A stretch of 16,669 bases of DNA from Synergistaceae bacterium (GCA_031273365.1 JAISSA010000112.1:1-16669); one strand, 5' to 3'; counted from the first letter of the stretch, positions 7,891 through 14,350 are shown. Notes: generated by a model from the sequence alone, not told the origin. Made by a program: numbers and translations.

Positions 7891-7939
7891 CCCCTGACGG
7901 GCCCCAGCGGCGTTTCCGCCTCCGGGGCGACGTCAGGGG
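7891..7939. repeat. Second compound hairpin 3' of the alpha-2-macroglobulin gene
   Basis: CCCCTGACG (7891-7899) pairs perfectly with CGTCAGGGG (7931-7939). Inside it, GCCCC (7901-7905) can pair with GGGGC in 7924-7928, and GCGG with CCGC closes a small loop. Together with the preceding hairpin this gives two adjacent GC stems, like the two-stem layout of the dispersed repeats but with diverged sequence. Confidence 0.55.
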
Positions 7940-7956
7940 TGAACGCTTCGCCTTTC

Positions 7957-7985
7957 TTGACATAATTTCACATCTAAAATAAACT
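7957..7985 (+). promoter_or_regulatory. Sigma-70-type promoter of the RpiR-family gene
   Basis: A perfect -35 TTGACA (7957-7962) is followed after exactly 17 bases by TAAACT (7980-7985), which matches the -10 consensus at 4 of 6 positions. Transcription would start near 7992, about 35 bases before the gene. Confidence 0.65.
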
Positions 7986-8006
7986 GTAGTGTAATTATTT
8001 ATGTCA
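7958..8006. promoter_or_regulatory. Candidate operator: inverted repeat around the rpiR-like promoter
   Basis: TGACATAA (7958-7965) and TTATGTCA (7999-8006) are perfect 8-bp inverted repeats 33 bases apart. The left arm overlaps the -35 box and the right arm lies just past the expected transcription start. This placement suits autoregulation by the dimeric RpiR/SIS protein encoded immediately downstream. Binding is inferred from position only. Confidence 0.4.
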
Positions 8007-8024
8007 CAATAAAAGCGGGGATAC

Positions 8025-8888
8025 ATGATGAACGCTCAGGAACTTCAGTCATTAATCAGGGAGAAGATAGACACCTTTCCGAACAAAACACGGCGCGTCG
8101 TGGAGTATCTCCTGACCAATTCCTCTGAAGTCGCGTTTCTTTCCATCAGCGAGGTCGCGGAAAGGCTCTCCGTTTCAAAGGCGCAACTGGTGCGGGTCGC
8201 TCGAACCCTCGGCTTTGACGGTTATGCAGGCCTCAAGGGCGTGCTGAAAAAAGATCTGCTCGAACAGGTCAGTCCGTCGGCCATCGCCGAGAAAATCCAC
8301 GATATGGATATCCCGCAGAATCTCTGCCGGCTGGAACACGCCAACCTTGACGAGACCCTGCACAACCTTGCGCCGGAGACCATGATAGAGTTCTGCGAGG
8401 CCGCCAAAAAGGCCTCGACGATCTACTGCATGGGCTGGGGCATCTCCGCGCTGGTCGGCGAATGGTTCTACACGCGCTTTACGGAGCTGGGGCTGAAGAC
8501 GGTTCTGGTGCGCCGGGGCTCGATGTCGCTCATCGAGCAGGTCCGGTCCGTGGGAAAAACGGACATGCTGGTCGTCTGCGAGCTTCCCAGCTACGTCATC
8601 GAGGTGACGGAGGCCGTCGAAAAGGTCCGAAAAAAAGGCGCGTTCATCGTCACCCTGACCGACAGTCCCGCCGCGCCGATGTGTCGGTATTCCAGTCTTT
8701 CCATACACGTGGGGGACACGTCTCCCACCTTCGGCAGCAGCCTGATCGGGCCGATGTTCGCGGTGCACGTCCTCACGTCCGTTCTGGCCTTCAACCTCGG
8801 AGAGGAAGGACAGGCGGCGCTGGCGGCCCAGAAGGAGGGCCTGCACGACGAGCGCGTTTATTATCCCGCCTACGGGCTGAGATATTAG
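8025..8888 (+). CDS. MurR/RpiR-family transcriptional regulator (HTH + SIS)
   Basis: The 287-residue product has the two-domain layout of the RpiR family. An N-terminal helix-turn-helix of HTH_6 type covers about residues 1-75; its core, ISEVAERLSVSKAQLVRVAR, lies at 41-60. A C-terminal SIS domain follows from about 120 to 265, with MGWGISALVGEWFYTRF. SIS domains bind sugar phosphates or related ligands, and the protein is expected to bind DNA as a dimer or tetramer and change affinity with ligand. Start choice: ATG 8025 is only 4 bases from GGGG (8017-8020), while ATG 8028 has a better 7-base spacing, so the true start may be the second Met. It has its own promoter flanked by an inverted repeat. 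The downstream membrane protein is a plausible target, but 124 bases and a repeat separate them. The effector is unknown. Confidence 0.9.
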   Translation: MMNAQELQSLIREKIDTFPNKTRRVVEYLLTNSSEVAFLSISEVAERLSVSKAQLVRVARTLGFDGYAGLKGVLKKDLLEQVSPSAIAEKIHDMDIPQNLCRLEHANLDETLHNLAPETMIEFCEAAKKASTIYCMGWGISALVGEWFYTRFTELGLKTVLVRRGSMSLIEQVRSVGKTDMLVVCELPSYVIEVTEAVEKVRKKGAFIVTLTDSPAAPMCRYSSLSIHVGDTSPTFGSSLIGPMFAVHVLTSVLAFNLGEEGQAALAAQKEGLHDERVYYPAYGLRY

Positions 8889-8930
8889 AATGAAATATCA
8901 ATAAAATCAATGTCAATAACTTAAAGAAAA

Positions 8931-8997
8931 AATTAACGGGGTCAGGGGACCACGTCCCCTGCGGGGTGTGGGGCGGAGCCCCGCGGTTTTGGCTTAA
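8931..8997 (+). repeat. Dispersed two-hairpin repeat, copy 1 (forward)
   Basis: This is the clearest copy of the family. TTAACGGGGT is followed by hairpin A, CAGGGGAC (8943-8950) with GTCCCCTG (8954-8961). CGGGGT links it to hairpin B, GGGGC (8970-8974) with GCCCC (8978-8982), and GGTTTTGGCTTAA closes the unit. It fills most of the gap between the rpiR-like gene and the membrane protein gene and could end the first transcript. Confidence 0.8.
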
Positions 8998-9012
8998 GTT
9001 TTGGAGCGAGAG

Positions 9013-10230
9013 ATGGGGAGTGCGATGTTTCTTTTTGGAGGTTTTTGCGTCGTCATCGTCTTTCTGGCCCTGGGCGATCTGGTTTCGACAAAAACCAGAG
9101 GGATCCTGCCCTCGATTTTTGTCATTTCTCTTCTTTTCCTTATGGGATACTGGTCGGGCCTGATGCCCCTCGACATCGTGGAAAGGGTGGGGCTGGGCAC
9201 GCCTCTGGCCAATTTTGCGATGTCGCTTCTGGTCGTATGGATGGGGAGCATGATCAGCACCCGCCGTCTGGCGGCGGAATGGCGCTCCATCGTTATCTCC
9301 GCCGCCGGCCTTGCGGGGATGGTCGCGTTTTTGCTGATTTTCGGGAGAATGACCATCGGCTGGGAAACGGTCGTCGTAGCGACGCCCCCCCTGACGGGAG
9401 GTCCCGTCGCCGCGACAATGATGGCGCAGGCTGCCGCCGAGCGGGGCTTTTCGAATCTCGCCGTTCTCGCGACCGTTATTTACGTCTTTCAGGGGTTCGT
9501 CGGGTATCCCCTGGCGGCATGGTGCCTCCGAATGGAAGGACGACGCCTTCTGGAAATCCGGGAGACCGACCCTTTGCTGCTGCAAATTCTGCCGGACGAA
9601 AACGAGAGCGAACAGGAACTTCCATTTTTTGAACTTTTTGCGAAACTCCAGCACGCCACTCATACGGCCCCCTTCATCCATATCGCGGTGACCTCCGTCG
9701 TGGCCTTTGCCGCCGAGGCCTGCAGCGCGCTCATGAAAACGGCGTTCGACCACACCCTGCACCCTCTCGTGCTCTGTTTCCTGTTCGGCTGCCTGGCTGC
9801 CCGGCTCGGCATCATCGCCCGTCGCCCCATGGCGCGCACGGGGTCTTTCGGCTTTCTCGTCATCGTCATCACGGCGTACATCATGGGGGTCCTGGCCGGC
9901 GCGACGCCCAGGATGGTTCTGGCCTCCGCTCCGGCGCTGGTCATCACCATCGGGATCGGGACGGCAGGGCTCGTCTGCTTTTCCGCCGCGTCCGGACGCT
10001 TCCTCGGATACTCCATCCCCATGGCGGTGGCGCTGTCCCTGACGGCCCTTTTCGGCTTCCCCCCCAACTTTCTTCTGGTCGATGAGGCCGCACGTCACCT
10101 GTCCGCCTCCTTCGAAGAATACGACTTTCTCGTGCGGCGCATGTTGCCCCAGATGCTGGTCGGAGGGTTCGTCACCGTCATGATCGCCTCGATCCTGGTG
10201 GCGACGCTTTTCGTCAAAATTCTGGGCTAA
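9013..10230 (+). CDS. Multi-pass membrane protein, possible GltS-like transporter
   Basis: From ATG 9013 the product is 405 residues and almost wholly hydrophobic. I see about ten likely membrane segments, for example MFLFGGFCVVIVFLALGDLV at the start, LPSIFVISLLFLMGYW, FAMSLLVVWMG, LVITIGIGTAGLVCF, and a last segment near the C-terminus. A hydrophilic loop near 195-220 splits it into two halves. TPPLTGGPVAATMMAQ near residues 130-145 is a small-residue loop resembling the re-entrant loops of Na+/glutamate symporters (GltS/ESS), which also have two halves. This resemblance is weak and by eye; I do not claim a substrate. TTG 9001 would add four residues, but GGAG (9003-9006) is 6 bases before ATG 9013 and favours the latter. 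The RpiR-type regulator just upstream may control it. Confidence 0.75.
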   Translation: MGSAMFLFGGFCVVIVFLALGDLVSTKTRGILPSIFVISLLFLMGYWSGLMPLDIVERVGLGTPLANFAMSLLVVWMGSMISTRRLAAEWRSIVISAAGLAGMVAFLLIFGRMTIGWETVVVATPPLTGGPVAATMMAQAAAERGFSNLAVLATVIYVFQGFVGYPLAAWCLRMEGRRLLEIRETDPLLLQILPDENESEQELPFFELFAKLQHATHTAPFIHIAVTSVVAFAAEACSALMKTAFDHTLHPLVLCFLFGCLAARLGIIARRPMARTGSFGFLVIVITAYIMGVLAGATPRMVLASAPALVITIGIGTAGLVCFSAASGRFLGYSIPMAVALSLTALFGFPPNFLLVDEAARHLSASFEEYDFLVRRMLPQMLVGGFVTVMIASILVATLFVKILG

Positions 10231-10236
10231 ACCCCC

Positions 10237-10298
10237 CACAGGGGCTCTGCCCCTGTGAACCCCGCTCAAGGGCCGCAGGCCCTTGAGAATCCCGTTAA
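10237..10298 (-). repeat. Dispersed two-hairpin repeat, copy 2 (reverse), between convergent genes
   Basis: Hairpin B is CACAGGGGC (10237-10245) with GCCCCTGTG (10249-10257), a perfect 9-bp stem. Hairpin A is CTCAAGGGCC (10265-10274) with GGCCCTTGAG (10278-10287), a perfect 10-bp stem. ATTAACGGG in reverse closes the unit. The A arms differ from copy 1 yet remain complementary. Lying between convergent genes, it could act as a bidirectional terminator. Confidence 0.78.
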
Positions 10299-10323
10299 TT
10301 TCAGGCATTCAATTTCAGGCATT
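10297..10323. repeat. 13-bp direct duplication over the 3' end of the hycI-like gene
   Basis: AATTTCAGGCATT occurs at 10297-10309 and again at 10311-10323 with one base between. The second copy contains the stop codon of the minus-strand protease gene (10315-10317); the first abuts the border of the dispersed repeat. It may mark a duplication at repeat insertion or simple slippage. Confidence 0.75.
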
Positions 10324-10761
10324 TAATCGTGCGATCTCTCGCCATTCGTCTTTTAAAATCGCGTCCGCCACGCGGCGCACGGCCTCGTCCACCGCGTCGG
10401 AGAAGGGCTCGCCCAGACGGAGAGATGCGGGCTGGATGCCGATACCGACAATTTCCATCAATCCCATGAAGGGACCCAGCAAAAGCGGCAGCGGGATGCC
10501 GTGCGAGGAATCCGCGAACGCATCCATCCCGTCGAGGTTCAACAAACGGCACTCTCCCGGCTCAAGCCCCATGTCCGCCGCGTCCACGACAAGCAGCACG
10601 GAGGGCGGATCGCGCCGCAGAGTCGCCGTCCAGTTTTCAGGCGTCGTCCCGCAGTCGACGACGCCGGGCATCCCTGCGAGACGCAGGAGTTCCGCCACGG
10701 CGCAGCCCGCGGCGTCATCCCCCAAAAACACGTTGCCCACGCCCCATACTCCAACGGCCAT
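10315..10761 (-). CDS. hycI: Hydrogenase maturation protease, HycI type (peptidase M52)
   Basis: The 148-residue product trims the C-terminal extension of a [NiFe]-hydrogenase large subunit after nickel insertion. The N-terminus MAVGVWGVGNVFLGDDAAG matches the family signature GNxxxGDDGxG, and the block VDAADMGLEPGE is typical of HycI. Later come SSHGIPLP and GIQP. From the ATG at 10761, the expected nickel ligands are D16 (second Asp of GDD), D60 (of VDAAD) and H87 (of SHGIPL), all present. A TTG at 10788 would add nine residues; I prefer the ATG because it matches where known HycI proteins begin and because a purine-rich GAGAGGGGGG stretch precedes it. No hydrogenase structural or hyp gene lies in the window, so its substrate is encoded elsewhere. 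It is divergent from murJ, with about 130 bases between the starts. Confidence 0.92.
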   Translation of the reverse strand: MAVGVWGVGNVFLGDDAAGCAVAELLRLAGMPGVVDCGTTPENWTATLRRDPPSVLLVVDAADMGLEPGECRLLNLDGMDAFADSSHGIPLPLLLGPFMGLMEIVGIGIQPASLRLGEPFSDAVDEAVRRVADAILKDEWREIARLNA

Positions 10762-10890
10762 TTCCGTCCCCCCCTCTCTTTTCTCCAATCTCTCTTCTCT
10801 TTAGTCTACTCTCCCGGGTCCGGCGACTGCACCCGAAAATTAGTGTATCATTAAGGGCCGTATTGAATCGATTGCCTGGAGGGACTGGGA

Positions 10891-12459
10891 GTGCAGGATT
10901 CCTCGCGCATGGTGCGCCATGCTCTTCTGATGATGATGGGAACCTTTGTGAGCCGTATTCTGGGGCTGGCGCGCGAGGTCGTTACGGCCGCTTTTTTCGG
11001 GGCTTCCGGTCGCCTCGACGCCTTCAACGTCGCCTACACCCTCGCCAACCTGGCGCGTCAGCTCGTGGCGGAGGGGGCCCTTTCCGCGGCGTTCGTGCCC
11101 GTTTTTTCGAGGGCTCTTCTCGAAAGCCGGGCGCGTGCGCTCTCCCTCGCCCGGCAGGCGATGAGCGTCCTGATCTTCGCGTCTCTCGCCGTGACGGTCG
11201 TCGGCATGATCGGCGCTCCTCTGCTGACCCTGATCATGGCGCCCGGATTCGACGCGGAGACCTCCCTGCTGACGACGAGCCTGACGCGGTGGATGTTTCC
11301 CTTTCTGTTTCTGATCTCCATGGCGGCGCTGGCCATGGGGACGCTGAACAGTCTGGGGGCTTTTTTCGTTCCCGCGCTGGCGCCGGCCTTCAGCAACCTG
11401 ATCTTCATCCTCAGCGCGCCCTTTCTGGTCCGCCGGTTCGGCGTCCACGGTCTGGCGGTCGCCGTGCTGCTCGGCGGCGGGATGCATTTTTCGAGTCAGT
11501 GGATCTGGAGCCGGCACATCGGAGCGTCGCTGGTTCCCGAGCGGCCCGATTTTGCCGACGCCGACCTTCGAAAGATGCTCCTGCTCTTCCTGCCCTACGC
11601 TGCGGGACTGTCCCTGAACCAGGTCAACCCCGTCGTCAGCCGGATGCTCGGTTCCTTTCTGGAGGAGGGCAGCATCTCCGTCCTGAACTACGCCAACCGC
11701 ATCGTGCAGCTTCCTCTGGGGCTTTTCGTCATCGCGATCTCGCAGGCCGTCCTGCCGCAGCTTTCGCGCGCCGGTACGCCGCATCGGTTCGTGTCGACGA
11801 TCGGGGAGGCGCTGCGTTTCGCCCTTTTCATCGTCCTGCCCGCCACCGTGGGGCTCGTCATGATCTCGAGCCCGTTCGTGCACGTGATCTTCGTCAGGGG
11901 CGCTTTTGGCGATCAGGCGTGGAACGCGACCTCATGGGCGCTCGTCCTGAGCGTTCTCGGCCTGCCCGGCATGGCCTGTTCCACCGTGGTGATACGCGGC
12001 CTCTACGCGCTTTCCATGCCAAAAGCCGCCTTCATCACGACGTTTTTCAGCGTCGGCAGCACGGCCCTGCTGTCTTTCCTGCTCATGTTCCCGATGGGAT
12101 ACGGCGGCCCGGCGCTGGCTCCCGGCGTGGCCTTCACCCTGTCGGGAATGCTGGGTCTTTACTTTATCAAAAGAAAAATCGAGGCGACCGCTCAGGCTCA
12201 AACTCAGGGAAACGAAGACCCGCCCGTGAGGCTGCGCGTCGTCTCGATGGCCTGGACGTGCGGAATCATCGTCGCGCTCGCGCTGATGGCCGCGGCCCTT
12301 TCCCTTTATATGACGCTCATCCCCTATCGGGTGCATTTGGGGCTGGGGCTGCGTGCGGCCTGGTGCCTGGGCGCGATGCTGACGGGCGTCGCCGTTTACG
12401 CAGCGGCCACCCTGACCCTGAAATTCGACGAGTGGCAATGGATCAAAGGGGCTTTATAA
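10891..12459 (+). CDS. murJ: Lipid II flippase MurJ (MviN)
   Basis: The 522-residue product is an integral membrane protein of the MOP exporter superfamily that flips lipid II across the inner membrane for peptidoglycan synthesis. Length matches E. coli MurJ (511). The N-terminal signature GTFVSRILGLAREVV (17-31) is followed by DAFNVAYTLANLARQL and AEGALSAAFVPVFSR. R22, R28, D43 and R56 fall at a constant offset of four from the E. coli residues R18, R24, D39 and R52 that line the substrate cavity. About 14 membrane segments are expected. The start is GTG 10891, chosen because GGAGGG (10878-10883) lies 7 bases upstream; ATG 10909 would be a poorer alternative. It leads a tight cluster with a secreted protein and tsaD. 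A long open frame in another phase across it is a GC artefact. Confidence 0.95.
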   Translation: MQDSSRMVRHALLMMMGTFVSRILGLAREVVTAAFFGASGRLDAFNVAYTLANLARQLVAEGALSAAFVPVFSRALLESRARALSLARQAMSVLIFASLAVTVVGMIGAPLLTLIMAPGFDAETSLLTTSLTRWMFPFLFLISMAALAMGTLNSLGAFFVPALAPAFSNLIFILSAPFLVRRFGVHGLAVAVLLGGGMHFSSQWIWSRHIGASLVPERPDFADADLRKMLLLFLPYAAGLSLNQVNPVVSRMLGSFLEEGSISVLNYANRIVQLPLGLFVIAISQAVLPQLSRAGTPHRFVSTIGEALRFALFIVLPATVGLVMISSPFVHVIFVRGAFGDQAWNATSWALVLSVLGLPGMACSTVVIRGLYALSMPKAAFITTFFSVGSTALLSFLLMFPMGYGGPALAPGVAFTLSGMLGLYFIKRKIEATAQAQTQGNEDPPVRLRVVSMAWTCGIIVALALMAAALSLYMTLIPYRVHLGLGLRAAWCLGAMLTGVAVYAAATLTLKFDEWQWIKGAL

Positions 12460-12476
12460 GAACGGAGGAAAGCGCA

Positions 12477-12500
12477 ATGAAAAACGCAATGAAAAACGCA
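12477..12500 (+). repeat. Tandem 12-bp duplication at the start of the secreted-protein gene
   Basis: ATGAAAAACGCA occurs twice in a row (12477-12488 and 12489-12500), and a decayed third unit ATAAAAAAC follows. It supplies two in-frame start codons and repeats MKNA, so either Met could serve as start. Confidence 0.85.
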
Positions 12501-13115
12501 ATAAAAAACACCACAACAGCACGAATCAAATGGGGTTCTCAGGGGTCCGCGACCCCTGAGCGGGGTTTGGGGCGGAGCCCCGGGAGTCTTGTCATTGTCC
12601 TTTCCCTTCTGTTCTGCGCATTTACGGCGGAAGCGAACAGTTCCCAGGCCTGGCAGGCGCGTCTTCTGGCCCGGACCGTAACGCTGTGGATCGATGGAGA
12701 GCGTCTCGGAGAGGACCTGATTCTCAACGCCCGGGGCGAGCTGAACGTCACCTGGCTCGAACGCGCCCTTGCGCGCGAGCAGGACCGGCACGTCGAGGAG
12801 TGGGTCATCATGAACCTTTCCTATTATTTCAGCCAGCGAAAGGATACGCGGGCAAAGCTGAAGGGGCGCGACATTCTCGTGTTGAACTACAGAGCCGCCA
12901 AATACTGGGACTTCGACCCGACGAAGCTCGTCGTCGACGGATACGCGATAGTCCGGGACGATATTTTGACGAAGAGCGAGTACTGGCACGACGGGACGCT
13001 GGCGCCCGGCGCACGGGGAAACCTCGCCGTCTGCGTTCCCGCCCTGAAGCCCGGGCGATCTGTGAAAATTCGATATGAAGACGCCGAAGCGACGTTCGAG
13101 GCGCCTCGCAGGTGA
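12477..13115 (+). CDS. Unrecognised secreted protein with a dispersed repeat inside its N-terminus
   Basis: The 212-residue product matches no family I recognise. The ATG follows GGAGGA (12464-12469) at 7-base spacing and lies 17 bases after murJ. The N-terminus is odd: MKNAMKNA comes from a tandem 12-base duplication (12477-12500), and residues about 17-39 are translated from a copy of the two-hairpin dispersed repeat. The hydrophobic core (38-50) follows, with cleavage likely after A51 or A53. This gives an unusually long n-region for a signal peptide. A TTG at 12567 would give a short normal n-region, but its ribosome binding site is poor. The mature part (about 160 residues) is mixed alpha/beta, with WIDGERLGEDLILNARGEL, NLSYYFSQRKDTRAKLKGRD and YWDFDPTKLVVDGYAI. 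It ends in a 4-base overlap with tsaD. Probably periplasmic; function unknown. Confidence 0.8.
   Translation: MKNAMKNAIKNTTTARIKWGSQGSATPERGLGRSPGSLVIVLSLLFCAFTAEANSSQAWQARLLARTVTLWIDGERLGEDLILNARGELNVTWLERALAREQDRHVEEWVIMNLSYYFSQRKDTRAKLKGRDILVLNYRAAKYWDFDPTKLVVDGYAIVRDDILTKSEYWHDGTLAPGARGNLAVCVPALKPGRSVKIRYEDAEATFEAPRR
12524..12593 (+). repeat. Dispersed two-hairpin repeat, copy 3 (forward), inside a coding region
   Basis: Hairpin A is CTCAGGGGTC (12538-12547) with GACCCCTGAG (12551-12560), a perfect 10-bp stem with a 3-base loop. CGGGGTTT links it to hairpin B, GGGGC (12569-12573) with GCCCC (12577-12581). The borders AATCAAATGGGG and GAGTCTTGTC are decayed versions of those in copy 1. 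The copy lies in frame within the secreted-protein gene, upstream of the signal-peptide core. Confidence 0.8.
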
Positions 13116-14116
13116 GCGGCGGCGATCTTACCCTGGGCATCGAGACGAGCTGCGACGACACCGCGGTCGCCGTCCTGCGCGGAGAACGCGGGGTCCTGGC
13201 GGAACTGCTGTCCAGTCAAATCCGGGACCACGCGCGATTCGGCGGCGTGGTTCCGGAATTTGCCGCGCGCAAACACCTCGAAAGCATTCTGCCCCTGATC
13301 GACGAGGCGCTGCGGGAGGCCGGCGTCGAGGGCAGGGACCTGAGCCTCATCGCCGTCACCTGCGGCCCCGGTCTTATGGGCTCTCTTCTGGTGGGCGTTC
13401 AGACGGCGCGCGCGCTGTCGCGCGTCTGGGGAACGCCTCTTCTCGGCGTCAATCATCTGGAGGGGCACATGTTCGCGCCTCTGATCGACGCTGACGACCT
13501 CAGCCCGCCCTTTCTTTCCCTGATCGTCTCCGGGGGGCATACGGAGATTGTCCGCGTCGACGCGTTTGGAAGTTACGTCCTGCTGGGGGAGACGCGCGAC
13601 GACGCCGCGGGCGAGGCCTACGACAAGGCGGCGAAGGTCATGGGCCTGCCCTACCCCGGCGGCCCTGAGATCGACAGGCTGGCGGCGCTGGGGAACCCGG
13701 AGGCGTACGACTTCCCGATCCCCCTGAAACACACCGGAAAAATCGAGTTCAGCTTCAGCGGCCTCAAGACCGCTCTGCTGTGGCGGGTCAATAAGATGAG
13801 GGAAGCGGAGGAGACCCTGCCCCTCCCCGACCTCTGCGCGTCGTTTCAGCGAGCCGTAACGGAGGCTCTGATCGCCAAAGTTTCCCTGGCCGTCGAACAG
13901 ACGGGCATCAGAAACCTGAGCGTGTCCGGCGGCGTTGCGGCCAACAGCGCCCTGCGGGAGGCCCTCCGGAAGAATCGCGCCTGGAAGGTGTGGCTGCCGA
14001 AGCCCTCGCGCTGCACCGACAACGCCGTCATGATCGCCATGGCCGGACACAACGCCTGGCAAAGAGGCGTCCGCAGTCCCGTGCTGACGCCCGACCCGTC
14101 GCTGTCGTTCGCGTAG
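13112..14116 (+). CDS. tsaD: tRNA threonylcarbamoyladenosine synthase subunit TsaD
   Basis: The 334-residue product is the ASKHA-fold subunit that transfers the threonylcarbamoyl group to A37 of ANN-decoding tRNAs (t6A), working with TsaB and TsaE in the cytoplasm. Family signatures are all present: GIETSCDDTAVAV (9-21), GGVVPEFAARKHL (44-56), the metal-binding HLEGH with H115 and H119, SGGHTEIV, the phosphate loop VSGGVAANSALR and CTDNAVMIA with the metal ligand D303. Length is normal. The start GTG at 13112 overlaps the stop of the preceding gene as GTGA, and tsaD is probably translationally coupled to it. tsaB and tsaE are not in the window. It ends just before a reverse copy of the dispersed repeat and the groESL promoter. 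Confidence 0.97.
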   Translation: MSGGDLTLGIETSCDDTAVAVLRGERGVLAELLSSQIRDHARFGGVVPEFAARKHLESILPLIDEALREAGVEGRDLSLIAVTCGPGLMGSLLVGVQTARALSRVWGTPLLGVNHLEGHMFAPLIDADDLSPPFLSLIVSGGHTEIVRVDAFGSYVLLGETRDDAAGEAYDKAAKVMGLPYPGGPEIDRLAALGNPEAYDFPIPLKHTGKIEFSFSGLKTALLWRVNKMREAEETLPLPDLCASFQRAVTEALIAKVSLAVEQTGIRNLSVSGGVAANSALREALRKNRAWKVWLPKPSRCTDNAVMIAMAGHNAWQRGVRSPVLTPDPSLSFA

Positions 14117-14125
14117 CCATGTTAA

Positions 14126-14190
14126 AGGCTTAAAAACACGGGGCTCTGCCCCGTACCCCGCAGGGGACGTAGCCCCCTGACCCCGTTAAT
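14126..14190 (-). repeat. Dispersed two-hairpin repeat, copy 4 (reverse), between tsaD and groES
   Basis: Hairpin B is ACGGGGC (14138-14144) with GCCCCGT (14148-14154). Hairpin A is CAGGGG (14161-14166) with CCCCTG (14174-14179). CCCCGTTAAT closes the unit in reverse. It starts about 10 bases after the tsaD stop and may act as the 3' end of the murJ-tsaD transcript. Confidence 0.8.
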
Positions 14191-14194
14191 TTTC

Positions 14195-14226
14195 TTTCTC
14201 AAGATTTTTCTTTCTTAAGATTTTTC
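14195..14226. repeat. Tandem 16-bp repeat upstream of the groESL promoter
   Basis: TTTCTCAAGATTTTTC (14195-14210) is followed directly by TTTCTTAAGATTTTTC (14211-14226), with one difference. The T-rich tract abuts repeat copy 4 and ends 21 bases before the -35 box. It could be an UP-element-like tract or a slippage product. Confidence 0.8.
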
Positions 14227-14247
14227 ACCGATACGTAATTTCCCGTA

Positions 14248-14276
14248 TTGAACTCTGAGGCAGGAGAGATTATCAT
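14248..14276 (+). promoter_or_regulatory. Sigma-70-type promoter of groESL
   Basis: The -35 TTGAAC (14248-14253) and the -10 TATCAT (14271-14276) are separated by 17 bases and each differ from consensus at one or two positions. The expected transcription start, near 14283, places the CIRCE operator in the early transcribed region, the usual arrangement for HrcA control. Confidence 0.8.
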
Positions 14277-14293
14277 TCCCCACGTGAAAGTGA

Positions 14294-14320
14294 TTAGCAC
14301 TCTTTAATAAAGACTGCTAA
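14294..14320. promoter_or_regulatory. CIRCE operator (HrcA binding site)
   Basis: TTAGCACTC (14294-14302), nine bases, then GACTGCTAA (14312-14320). The consensus is TTAGCACTC-N9-GAGTGCTAA, so the left arm is perfect and the right arm has one change (C for G at 14314). It sits between the promoter and groES and predicts heat-inducible, HrcA-repressed expression. hrcA itself is not in the window. Confidence 0.95.
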
Positions 14321-14350
14321 CATTACAAAAAATCTCAGGAGGGATTGTTT

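Noticed and set aside
8791..10308. 505-codon minus-strand open frame over the membrane protein gene
   Set aside because: Low-complexity Arg/Gly/Asp-rich product opposite a clear membrane protein; no ribosome binding site or motif.
10801..10860. TATCAT (10846-10851) as a murJ promoter
   Set aside because: No acceptable -35 at proper spacing; too weak to list as a feature.
10863..12476. Open frame in another phase through murJ that continues into the secreted-protein gene, suggesting one 750-residue protein
   Set aside because: The part over murJ is Arg/Gly/Pro-rich shadow; the real gene starts at ATG 12477 with a good ribosome binding site.
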